This document shows, piece after piece, positions 44,919-53,160 of a stretch of DNA of 64,000 nt; within the stretch, counting starts at the first letter, position 1; every line of letters begins with the position of its first letter. The translations under genes were made by a program, and so were the position numbers. The notes under the pieces were generated by a model. The model saw only the letters and a list, made by a program, of their open reading frames with translations. It made no database searches and was not told where the DNA came from. The DNA comes from Saccharicrinis sp963675435 (GTDB taxonomy: Bacteria > Bacteroidota > Bacteroidia > Bacteroidales > Marinilabiliaceae): assembly GCA_963675435.1 (NCBI GenBank), contig OY776216.1, forward strand, positions 4,154,001-4,218,000. Direction: 5' to 3'.

Positions 44919-46532
44919 ATGTTTGATACAGTGCCGGATACAAGATATATCTTTGTAACAGGAGGGGTTGCCTCATCATTAGGCAAAGGAATAATTTCAG
45001 CCTCTTTAGCAAAATTATTACAATCGAGAGGTTATAAAGTTACGATTCAAAAATTAGATCCATATTTGAATGTGGATCCAGGTACTTTGAATCCATATGA
45101 ACATGGAGAATGCTATGTTACTGAGGATGGTGCAGAAACCGACCTTGACTTAGGTCATTATGAGCGTTTTTTAAATGTTCCTACCTCACAGGCTAATAAC
45201 GTAACTACCGGAAGAATATACCAAAATGTAATCAATAAAGAGCGCAAAGGTGATTTTCTTGGAAAAACGGTACAAATCATTCCCCACATTACTGACGAAA
45301 TAAAAAGAAACATTAAGCTCTTAGGCAGCAAACACAAATTTGATGTAGTAATTACAGAAATTGGTGGTACTGTTGGTGATATTGAATCTTTACCATACAT
45401 TGAAGCTGTACGTCAATTAAAATGGGAATTAGGAAACAGGGCACTGGTAATTCACTTAACACTGGTTCCATTCCTAAATGCTTCTGGTGAATTAAAAACA
45501 AAACCTACACAACACTCTGTTAAAACATTATTAGAGGCTGGAGTTCAACCGGATGTTCTTGTATTACGTACCGAAAAAGATTTAGGTGCTGACATCAGAA
45601 AGAAAGTAGCTCTATTCTGTAATGTTAATCCAAGAGCAGTAATTCAATCAATTGACGTATCTACTATCTACGAAGTACCTGTTAAAATGCAGGAAGAAGG
45701 TTTAGATGAAATTTGTTTAGAGAAATTAGAGTTACCTGTAAATAAAACTCCAGACCTAAAAAAATGGAAGAGCTTCCTTAGCAAACTCAAAAATGCTGAA
45801 GAAGAAGTTACCATTGGTTTGGTTGGTAAATATGTAGAGCTAGCAGATGCCTATAAATCAATTATTGAGGCACTTATTCATGCTGCAACATACCACGATA
45901 GAAAAGCTAATATTAAATTAATACATTCAGAAGAATTAACTTCAGAAAACGTTGCTGAAAAACTTAGTGACCTTGATGCTATTCTTGTTGCACCTGGATT
46001 TGGTAACAGAGGTATTGAAGGTAAGCTTGAAGCAGTAAGATACGCACGTGAAAACAATAAAGTATTTCTTGGGATTTGCCTTGGAATGCAATGTGCGGTT
46101 ATTGAATTTGCCCGTAACGTTATTGATTTAGAAAAAGCCAATTCTGCTGAAATGGACCATTCTTCTCCATACAAAGTAATTGATTTGATGGAAGATCAGA
46201 AAAATGTTTCTGATATGGGTGGCACGATGCGTTTAGGTGCATATGACTGTTCGTTAAAAGAAGGAACTAAGGCCTACGAAGCATATGGTAGAAAAGCAAC
46301 TCATGAAAGACATCGTCACAGATATGAGTTTAATAATGACTTTTTAACTCAATTTGAAGAAAAAGGTATGATAGCATCCGGCACCAATCCTGATACTGGT
46401 TTGGTTGAAATCGTTGAAATTCCGGAATTAAAATGGTTTATGGGTGTACAATTTCACCCAGAGTACAGCAGTACTGTTGTTAAACCACATCCTATTTTTA
46501 TGGCATTTGTTAATGCTGCTATCCAAAAATAA
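44919..46532 (+). CDS. pyrG: CTP synthase
   Basis: 537 residues. Aminates UTP to CTP with glutamine or ammonia. The N-terminal synthase domain opens with RYIFVTGGVASSLGKGIISASLAKLL (P-loop and cysteine-free entry typical of the family). The C-terminal glutamine amidotransferase has the nucleophile Cys in FLGICLGMQCAV and the His-Glu pair in GVQFHPEYSS. The insert HSVKTLLEAGVQPDVLVLRTE is the CTP feedback region. yidC follows 33 bp downstream on the same strand. Confidence 0.97.
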   Translation: MFDTVPDTRYIFVTGGVASSLGKGIISASLAKLLQSRGYKVTIQKLDPYLNVDPGTLNPYEHGECYVTEDGAETDLDLGHYERFLNVPTSQANNVTTGRIYQNVINKERKGDFLGKTVQIIPHITDEIKRNIKLLGSKHKFDVVITEIGGTVGDIESLPYIEAVRQLKWELGNRALVIHLTLVPFLNASGELKTKPTQHSVKTLLEAGVQPDVLVLRTEKDLGADIRKKVALFCNVNPRAVIQSIDVSTIYEVPVKMQEEGLDEICLEKLELPVNKTPDLKKWKSFLSKLKNAEEEVTIGLVGKYVELADAYKSIIEALIHAATYHDRKANIKLIHSEELTSENVAEKLSDLDAILVAPGFGNRGIEGKLEAVRYARENNKVFLGICLGMQCAVIEFARNVIDLEKANSAEMDHSSPYKVIDLMEDQKNVSDMGGTMRLGAYDCSLKEGTKAYEAYGRKATHERHRHRYEFNNDFLTQFEEKGMIASGTNPDTGLVEIVEIPELKWFMGVQFHPEYSSTVVKPHPIFMAFVNAAIQK

Positions 46533-46565
46533 CTTTAATAAATAAACCGAAAATTTAAATCAAAA

Positions 46566-48431
46566 ATGGATAAAAATTCCGTTACCGGATTGGTTCTGAT
46601 CAGCATCATTATTGGTGTTTTTATGTGGTGGAGTCAACCCACAGAAGAACAAAAAGCTGCACAAAAAAGATATCAGGATTCTATACAACAAGTTGAACTG
46701 GCAAAAGAGAAAACTGCGTTAGAATTAGAAAAAAAGAAAGAAGCTGAAAATACAATTGCTTTTGATGATAATACAGCCGATAGTACAATTCAAAAAGAAT
46801 TAACTAATAAATATGGTTTATTTTCAAATGTTGTTATTGGTGAAAATCAGTTTTATACACTTGAAAACAATAAATTAAAAGTAAAATTTTCGAGTAAAGG
46901 TGCAAAAGTTTATTCTGTTGAGATAAAGGATTTTAAAACTCACGATGGACAACCTTTAATTTTATTTGATGGTGATAAAAACGTATTTGGATTTAACTTC
47001 TTCCATAACAATAGAATATTAAATACAAATGATCTATACTATACTATAGATCAATCTGCTACTACTGATTCTACAATATCATTTAAATTATCTGTAGGAG
47101 ATGATCAGTATATGGCGATCAATTACCAGTTACCTTCTGATTCATACATGCTTGATTTTAACTTTGAGCAACACAGTATGGATGATATCATTCAATCAAA
47201 CAGAGGAGGATTTGATTTAAACTGGAATGTTGATGTTCTTGCACAAGAAAAAGGACGAAAATTTGAAATCCAGTATTCAGGTGCTTACTTTAAATATGAT
47301 CAGGATGAAGTTGATGATATCCTTGGAAAAACAGGTGAAGAAACATTTAGAACACCAATTAAATGGTTGGCTTACAAAGATCATTTCTTTTCATCCATTT
47401 TAATTGCAAAAGACAACTTTTCTTCAGGATCAACTTCTGTAAAAACACATTCTGAAGAAGAAAACTCTCCTTACGTATGCTCTAATAAAGCAGAACTTGT
47501 TATTCCATATGAAGGCGGAGGTCACAATGTTAAATCATTCCAGTTTTTCTTTGGCCCTAACAAATACAAAATATTAAAGCAACATAAAGATCTTGATCTT
47601 AAAGAAATTCTTCCTTTAGGATGGGGTATTTTTGGATGGGTAAACAAAATCATCGTAATTCCAATCTTCAACTGGCTTGAAGGATCTATTGCAAGTTATG
47701 GTTTAATTATCTTTATTCTTACATTAATTATTAAGCTTGGATTATTCCCATTGACATTTAAATCATATATGTCAACTGCTAAAATGAAGGTATTAAAACC
47801 TCAAATTGACGAAATCAACGAGAGGATTCCTAAAGAAAAGTCAATGGAGCGTCAAAAAGCAACCATGGCTTTATATCAAAAAGCAGGTGTTAGTCCGTTA
47901 GGAGGTTGCTTACCAATGGTATTGCAAATGCCTATTTTATTTGCCATGTTCCGCTTTTTCCCTAACTCAATTGAGTTAAGACAACAAAGCTTCTTATGGG
48001 CCACAGACTTATCTAGCTATGATTCCATCCTACAATTACCTTGGAATATTCCATTTTATGGTGACCACGTAAGTTTATTCTGTTTATTAATGTCTATTAC
48101 TAATATCGTATATACTAAAATGAATCAGGAAATGACTCAATCTACAAGTCAAATGCCTGGCATGAAAGGTATGATGTATATGATGCCGGTAATGTTCTTA
48201 GTATTCTTTAATAACTATGCAGCAGGTTTAAGTTATTACTATTTTATCTCTACATTAATTACAATTTTACAAACAGTATTAATTAGAAGATTTGTAGATG
48301 AAAAAGCAATTTTAGCAAAACTAAATGCAAACCAAAAGAAACCAAAGAAAAAGTCAGGCTTCCAGGCTAGAATAGAAGAAATGGCTAAGCAACAACAGCA
48401 AGTGCAATCACAAAAGAAAAGAAGAAAATAA
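46566..48431 (+). CDS. yidC: Membrane protein insertase YidC
   Basis: 621 residues. Inserts and folds inner-membrane proteins with or without SecYEG. The N-terminal helix (VTGLVLISIIIGVFMWWSQP) is followed by a large periplasmic beta domain (about 60-350), then the conserved five-helix core with GIFGWVNKIIVIPIFNWLEG, IKLGLFPLTFKSYMSTAKMKVLKPQ (the coiled hairpin) and CLPMVLQMPILFAMFRFFPN. The C-terminal tail is lysine-rich (KKPKKKSGFQ, KKRRK) and probably contacts the ribosome. Confidence 0.96.
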   Translation: MDKNSVTGLVLISIIIGVFMWWSQPTEEQKAAQKRYQDSIQQVELAKEKTALELEKKKEAENTIAFDDNTADSTIQKELTNKYGLFSNVVIGENQFYTLENNKLKVKFSSKGAKVYSVEIKDFKTHDGQPLILFDGDKNVFGFNFFHNNRILNTNDLYYTIDQSATTDSTISFKLSVGDDQYMAINYQLPSDSYMLDFNFEQHSMDDIIQSNRGGFDLNWNVDVLAQEKGRKFEIQYSGAYFKYDQDEVDDILGKTGEETFRTPIKWLAYKDHFFSSILIAKDNFSSGSTSVKTHSEEENSPYVCSNKAELVIPYEGGGHNVKSFQFFFGPNKYKILKQHKDLDLKEILPLGWGIFGWVNKIIVIPIFNWLEGSIASYGLIIFILTLIIKLGLFPLTFKSYMSTAKMKVLKPQIDEINERIPKEKSMERQKATMALYQKAGVSPLGGCLPMVLQMPILFAMFRFFPNSIELRQQSFLWATDLSSYDSILQLPWNIPFYGDHVSLFCLLMSITNIVYTKMNQEMTQSTSQMPGMKGMMYMMPVMFLVFFNNYAAGLSYYYFISTLITILQTVLIRRFVDEKAILAKLNANQKKPKKKSGFQARIEEMAKQQQQVQSQKKRRK

Positions 48432-48448
48432 TCTTAATAATAGATAAC

Positions 48449-48482
48449 AAAAAAGGAGAACTAAATTAGTTCTCCTTTTTTA
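48449..48482. terminator. Bidirectional terminator overlapping the end of the lipid kinase gene
   Basis: AAAAAAGGAGAACTAA pairs with TTAGTTCTCCTTTTTT around a short AT loop. It ends yidC on the plus strand. On the minus strand its inner arm contains the last codons of the lipid kinase gene (stop at 48466-48468). Confidence 0.88.
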
Positions 48483-49446
48483 TGTTCCATATTTGCTCTA
48501 AGGACATCCCTTCTTTCAGTTTGGGAATTAATTCCCTTATAGGTTCCCAAATAGAATTATCAACTAAACTATCAGGAGGAACGATAACATGGAGAGATAA
48601 AGGTTTTATTTCTATTTCTGCTTTTCTCCCTAAAATAACCGGCTCACCATCAATATGAGCCAATATATCTGTTTTTTTTTCAACAATAATCTTTTTAGCA
48701 CGAATTACTTCGTTGTTACTATTTTTATCCAAAGATTTATCTAACAAACTCAGAAGCATAGCTGGCGTAATGAATTTTGGAAAGTCATGTATAATACTTA
48801 CATCTATTAATCCATCATCAATTAATGCATTAGGAGCTATATAAATATTATTACCATACTGTGATGAATTTGCCAAACTGATTAAAAAAGCTTTTCGCTT
48901 ATATTCTGTTCCATCAATATTAATCACATAATCATGAGCTTTATATGTAGCATACTCAGAGGCAATCAACTGAAGGTATCCCAATGGCCCTCTCATCTTT
49001 TTACCTTCAAACTGATGACTAATATGTGCATCAAAACCAATACCTGCAACATTAACACAACAATATTGATTCACCTTTAACGAATCTATTTTTCTCACAT
49101 TCAACTCATTAATAGATCTAATGGCTTTCTTAACATTGAGTGGAATATTTAAATATCTGGCTAACCCATTACCTGATCCTGTTGGAATAATTGCTAAAGA
49201 TGTTGATGTATTAACCAATTTAGATGCTACCTCATTCACTGTTCCATCGCCACCTACAGCAACTACAACATCATAAGTTCCAGCAGCATCACCAGCTAAT
49301 TCTCTGGCATGAGCCTTATATTGGGTATAACTAATATCAACTTCCAGGCTATTTTTATCAATCTCAGATTCAATAAATTTTTCAACTGTTTTTTGTTTTC
49401 CAATCCCAGAAACAGGATTGATAAGAAACAAAATTTTTTTCTTCAT
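48466..49446 (-). CDS. Diacylglycerol kinase family lipid kinase
   Basis: 326 residues of the DgkB/YegS/sphingosine-kinase fold. The nucleotide motif is VVVAVGGDGTVNEVASKL, followed by AIIPTGSGNGLARYL; the second domain has DDGLIDVSIIHDF and HIDGEPVI. It probably phosphorylates a membrane lipid such as diacylglycerol on the cytosolic face. The start at 49446 (MKKKILFLINPVSG) is clear. It is convergent with yidC. Confidence 0.9.
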   Translation of the reverse strand: MKKKILFLINPVSGIGKQKTVEKFIESEIDKNSLEVDISYTQYKAHARELAGDAAGTYDVVVAVGGDGTVNEVASKLVNTSTSLAIIPTGSGNGLARYLNIPLNVKKAIRSINELNVRKIDSLKVNQYCCVNVAGIGFDAHISHQFEGKKMRGPLGYLQLIASEYATYKAHDYVINIDGTEYKRKAFLISLANSSQYGNNIYIAPNALIDDGLIDVSIIHDFPKFITPAMLLSLLDKSLDKNSNNEVIRAKKIIVEKKTDILAHIDGEPVILGRKAEIEIKPLSLHVIVPPDSLVDNSIWEPIRELIPKLKEGMSLEQIWNIKKEN

Positions 49447-49716
49447 ATAAGGATTTCATTTTTTTGATTCAATGGCTAATCGATTCAAACGATCTTTTCA
49501 TAAAGCTACAAAAGTAAAGAGAATTAACTGGAGGTTATCGAAAAGTTTTAAAAAAGATCTATTTTTATGCTGTTTTATTATAACATATTTGTGTTTTTAA
49601 CGTATCGGGACAGATAATATCATCCAGAAATGTTAATTGAGTGCATCAAACAAAAATGAAACAATAAAGAAACCACTTGATTGTTTCAAAAATAATTGAA
49701 AGAAATTACATAGCAT

Positions 49717-50412
49717 ATGAATAAACTTATCGAATTAGACAGTCAACTTCTACAATTAATCAACTATTTTCATACGGACTTTTGGGATAATGCTTTTTGG
49801 ATGATTTCGAGCATAATTATATGGATTCCTTTATATGCCGTTATTTTATATGCTATTATTAAAAGCCAGAAAGGTCAGAGTTGGATTACCATACTTTCAC
49901 TAATTATTTTGGTTGTTTTATGTGATCAGATTTCCCATGAAGTTTTTAAACATGGATTTGAACGCCTGCGTCCTACCCATGACCCACTACTCAAGGATTT
50001 TGTTAAGATTATTCACGGATACAGAGGTGGTAAATATGGATTTGTTTCTTCTCATGCAACAAATACTATGGGATTAGCTGTATTATCTTCTTTGTTATTC
50101 AGAAATAAAGTGTATTCAATATTTATATATTCCTGGGTTGTTTTAATAGCCTACTCCAGAATTTACCTTGGCGTTCACTATCCGGGAGATGTAGTTGGCG
50201 GATTGATTCTTGGAGCTTTATTAGGTTTTGGTGTTTATAAGCTATATAAATTAGTGATTCCTAGGTTTGTGAGATTGACATTTTTTAACAACAAAGGATT
50301 AAACAGAGGCATTGCTGAACAATTTAATTCCGCTGCGGTAATACAAATTGTTTTTACAGGAATTTTAAGTTTTGTGTTAATTTTATTAGCTGCAAAGGTA
50401 ATGATGCCGTAA
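49717..50412 (+). CDS. PAP2 family lipid phosphatase
   Basis: 231 residues with about six membrane helices. The three phosphatase motifs are in order: KHGFERLRP (KX6RP), FVSSHATNTMG (PSGH-like with SSHA) and YSRIYLGVHYPGDVVGG (SRX5HX3D). It probably removes phosphate from lipid phosphates such as undecaprenyl pyrophosphate or phosphatidylglycerophosphate. The extra C-terminal helix (VIQIVFTGILSFVLILLAAK) is seen in some Bacteroidota members. Confidence 0.9.
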   Translation: MNKLIELDSQLLQLINYFHTDFWDNAFWMISSIIIWIPLYAVILYAIIKSQKGQSWITILSLIILVVLCDQISHEVFKHGFERLRPTHDPLLKDFVKIIHGYRGGKYGFVSSHATNTMGLAVLSSLLFRNKVYSIFIYSWVVLIAYSRIYLGVHYPGDVVGGLILGALLGFGVYKLYKLVIPRFVRLTFFNNKGLNRGIAEQFNSAAVIQIVFTGILSFVLILLAAKVMMP

Positions 50413-50546
50413 AAAATACAAAATATAAAAGCATTTTAGTATCAAAAACAATGCCCAATGGGGTAACCTAAAGGTTAAATGTATTTTAAAATTAAAATAT
50501 ATTTTTTAACTTTAAGACACTTCAAATTTTTAAAAACTAAATGCTT

Positions 50547-50822
50547 ATGAGCACTACAACGATCACTTTCAATCAACTTAGGAAACTTAAAGATAGCCTT
50601 CCTAATGGTAGTATGAGAACTATCGCTGAAGATTTAGATTTAAATGTAGAAACAGTGCGAAACTATTTTGGTGGTAAAAATTACGACCGGGGTAAATGTG
50701 TTGGAATACATATAGAACCAGGTCCTGATGGTGGAATTGTAGAACTTGATGACACTACCATATTAGAATACGCTAAGGATCTATTAGAAGGAAAAAAACA
50801 AGTTCATGAATATACTAACTAA
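50547..50822 (+). CDS. Small helix-turn-helix protein
   Basis: 91 residues from the second ATG (MSTTTITFNQLRKL); an ATG two codons earlier is also possible. The segment MRTIAEDLDLNVETVRNYFGGK reads as a helix-turn-helix in which EDLDLNVETVRNYF gives the recognition helix. A short acidic C-terminal part follows (GIVELDDTTILEYAKDLLEG). Similar short proteins with this layout are frequent in Bacteroidota and are annotated only as DNA-binding. It is followed by a strong terminator. Confidence 0.75.
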   Translation: MSTTTITFNQLRKLKDSLPNGSMRTIAEDLDLNVETVRNYFGGKNYDRGKCVGIHIEPGPDGGIVELDDTTILEYAKDLLEGKKQVHEYTN

Positions 50823-50826
50823 ACAA

Positions 50827-50862
50827 TACAAAAAAAGGAGCTAAAAAGCTCCTTTTTTTGTA
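50827..50862. terminator. Terminator between the HTH gene and nhaA
   Basis: AAAAAAAGGAGCT pairs with AGCTCCTTTTTTT around AAAA. The runs on both strands suit a bidirectional terminator for two convergent genes. Confidence 0.88.
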
Positions 50863-50874
50863 TATATATCATAC

Positions 50875-52245
50875 TTACACTTTTAACTTATCTCCTCGTT
50901 TTAACTTCTCCTCATCTCTTTTAAGAGAATATTTTAAAGTAAAGTAACCTAACACTCCCGCTACAATAGAACCTAATAAAATACCTATTTTTGATTGATT
51001 TAAAATATCCGGAGAATCAGGATACGCTAAACTTGCTATAAAAATTGACATGGTGAAACCAATACCTCCTAATAATCCCAAACCTCCAAACGAAAGCCAT
51101 GATGCACTTTTAGGCTTTACAGAGATACCTATTTTAACAGCTAACCACGAAAATAAGGTAATACCTATTACTTTTCCAAACACAAGACTAAATGCTATTG
51201 AAAACGAAACCATTCCAATAGCATCTGTTTCATGGCCACCTCCTAATACTACACCAGCATTAGCCAAAGCAAATATTGGTAATACAAAAACACTTATAAA
51301 ACCATGAAACTGATGTTCGATATACTGTAAAGGACTTCGTACTCTTCCTACAGCATTCTCAATCTCGTCGGCGGCATGAAGTTGCTCTGATGTTAAAACC
51401 ATCGTATTACTATTATTAGGTATTTTTACAAAGTGTTTCACCTCCTTATTTATTCTTGATAAAAACTGATCGACACGTACTTTTGGACGAGCCGGAATAG
51501 AAAAAGCAATTAACACTCCTGCAATTGTAGCATGTAATCCAGACCCTGGTCCGTTAACACCTGACTCAAGAAACAAAAACCAAATAATAAAACCTAAAAA
51601 GGTGTATAGCCTTAAATCCTGTATATTTAAATAATTTGCTATCACTAAAATACCTAATAGTGCAAAAGCAATAAATAAGTAGGTCCACTGCAACTCTCCT
51701 CCATAAAACAAAGCAATAACCAAAACCGCTCCAAGATCATCAACAATAGCAAGAGCCGTAAGAAATACTTTTAAACTTAACGGAACTCTTTTACCTAACA
51801 TAGCCAGTATACCTAAAGAAAAGGCAATATCAGTAGCCATAGGAATACCCCAACCATTACCTGCTTCACCTTCTAATCCAAAAGAAAAGAATAAAATAAT
51901 TGGAACAACCATACCTCCTACTGCAGCAAAAATAGGTAACGATGCTTGTTTCACTGAACTTAATTCTCCCGCTAAAAACTCCCTTTTAATTTCAAGTCCA
52001 ACCACAAAAAAGAAAATGGCCATTAATCCATCATTAATCCAATGATGCCAACTCATTTTTAAACTCAACGTATGCACTTCTAATGAAAATAAATCATGCC
52101 ATACCTCTTCGTATGAATGATGATGAACATTAGCCCAAATTACGGCAACCAAAGTCGCAAACATCAATAAAAAGCTTCCACTCGTTATACCTTTAAAAAA
52201 ACGTTGATAAAAGCTTTTTTGACTTAAACTTTCAGTACTTGTCAT
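50875..52245 (-). CDS. nhaA: Na+/H+ antiporter NhaA
   Basis: 456 residues with about twelve membrane helices. It exchanges cytosolic Na+ for external protons, consistent with a marine or saline habitat. The ion-binding aspartates are in LTALAIVDDLGAVLVIALF (the DD pair). WGIPMATDIAFSLGILAML, GSGLHATIAGVLIAFSIPARP and LGGIGFTMSIFIASLAYPD are further family motifs. The middle loop (about 265-310) is longer than in E. coli. Single gene, no regulator visible. Confidence 0.96.
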   Translation of the reverse strand: MTSTESLSQKSFYQRFFKGITSGSFLLMFATLVAVIWANVHHHSYEEVWHDLFSLEVHTLSLKMSWHHWINDGLMAIFFFVVGLEIKREFLAGELSSVKQASLPIFAAVGGMVVPIILFFSFGLEGEAGNGWGIPMATDIAFSLGILAMLGKRVPLSLKVFLTALAIVDDLGAVLVIALFYGGELQWTYLFIAFALLGILVIANYLNIQDLRLYTFLGFIIWFLFLESGVNGPGSGLHATIAGVLIAFSIPARPKVRVDQFLSRINKEVKHFVKIPNNSNTMVLTSEQLHAADEIENAVGRVRSPLQYIEHQFHGFISVFVLPIFALANAGVVLGGGHETDAIGMVSFSIAFSLVFGKVIGITLFSWLAVKIGISVKPKSASWLSFGGLGLLGGIGFTMSIFIASLAYPDSPDILNQSKIGILLGSIVAGVLGYFTLKYSLKRDEEKLKRGDKLKV

Positions 52246-52284
52246 AATTCCTGTTTCCCTTTACTTAATTTCTAAATTATATAA

Positions 52285-53010
52285 TTAACTACTCTCTTTA
52301 AAAAATTGATTTACTGCACTAAGTTTCTCGGGAGTACCAATATCAAACCAATATTCACTCCAATCTTTCCAGCCATAAATATTGTGCTGCTTTGACAATT
52401 CCAGATATCCTTTTGTAATTGAAAATTTACGCTTCTCGCCCAACATTTGAATAATCTCAGGATTAACAATATGTATTCCAGAAAATGCTAAAGAGTCTAA
52501 ATCTTTCTTATTTCTTGTAATTATTTGCTCTTCTGAGTTTATATTTTTCCATCCTGATAAATGCATCTCTCTATCGAAAAGAAAATAACGTGAGGTATCT
52601 CTATTCTTCACCATCAATGTTGCCATACCTCCTTTTTGATGATGATATTCGACCATTTTATCTAGGTCAGCCCCAGTAAGTACGTCTGAATTATATAAAA
52701 CAATGGGCTTTGTTAAATCAAAAAGTGGTCCGGCTTTAATTAATCCACCACCTGTTTCCAATAACTCACCACGCTCGTCTGACAAAAGAATTTCGACACC
52801 TTCAAAATTTAAGGTATTAACATAAGCTTCTATTTTATCAGCATGATGATGCATATTGATTACGACACGCTTAACTCCTATTGAAAGCATTTTTTCAATA
52901 GCATGCAAAAGCATTGGTTTTCCATTTACCTCAACCAATGCTTTAGGTATTTCTTTAGTGAAATGAGCCAATCTTGTTCCTAAACCAGCTGCAAATATTA
53001 ATGCATTCAT
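52285..53010 (-). CDS. MurU-like sugar-phosphate nucleotidyltransferase
   Basis: 241 residues. The signature AAGLGTRLAHFTKEIPKALVEVNGKPML is the nucleotide-binding loop of the family. IVLYNSDVLTGADLDKMV carries the metal-binding Asp, and WFDIGTPEKLSAVNQFF the C-terminal acidic site. The size and loop resemble MurU (MurNAc-1-phosphate uridylyltransferase). An AmgK-like kinase domain, the partner of MurU in cell-wall sugar recycling, is encoded 150 bp away on the same strand, which favours this over other sugar nucleotidyltransferases. Confidence 0.8.
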   Translation of the reverse strand: MNALIFAAGLGTRLAHFTKEIPKALVEVNGKPMLLHAIEKMLSIGVKRVVINMHHHADKIEAYVNTLNFEGVEILLSDERGELLETGGGLIKAGPLFDLTKPIVLYNSDVLTGADLDKMVEYHHQKGGMATLMVKNRDTSRYFLFDREMHLSGWKNINSEEQIITRNKKDLDSLAFSGIHIVNPEIIQMLGEKRKFSITKGYLELSKQHNIYGWKDWSEYWFDIGTPEKLSAVNQFFKESS

Positions 53011-53018
53011 TTAATAAA

Positions 53019-53156
53019 CTAATTGTTTTTTACTGGTTTGCACAATTTTTTTTCCTTGTTTGATGTCTGATTACACTTTTTACATCTAAACTTTTTCTCT
53101 TCTTGCTTTTGAAGATCTTTGTCTTTCTTTTTATCCTTCTTACACATCTTACTCAT
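53019..53156 (-). CDS. 45-residue lysine- and cysteine-rich protein (probable zinc ribbon)
   Basis: ATG 53156 to TAG 53019 encodes 45 residues with four cysteines: C5 in SKMCKKDKK, C25 and C28 in FRCKKCNQTS, and C39 in EKKLCKPVKNN. The rest is mostly lysine, glutamate and aspartate. The CxxC pair plus two outer cysteines suggest a tiny metal-binding protein. It sits exactly in the gap between the APH-RapZ gene and the MurU-like gene on the same strand, 4 bp after the first and 8 bp before the second, so all three are probably one transcript. I recall similar short proteins in Bacteroidota but no named family. Confidence 0.75.
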   Translation of the reverse strand: MSKMCKKDKKKDKDLQKQEEKKFRCKKCNQTSNKEKKLCKPVKNN

Positions 53157-53160
53157 AACT

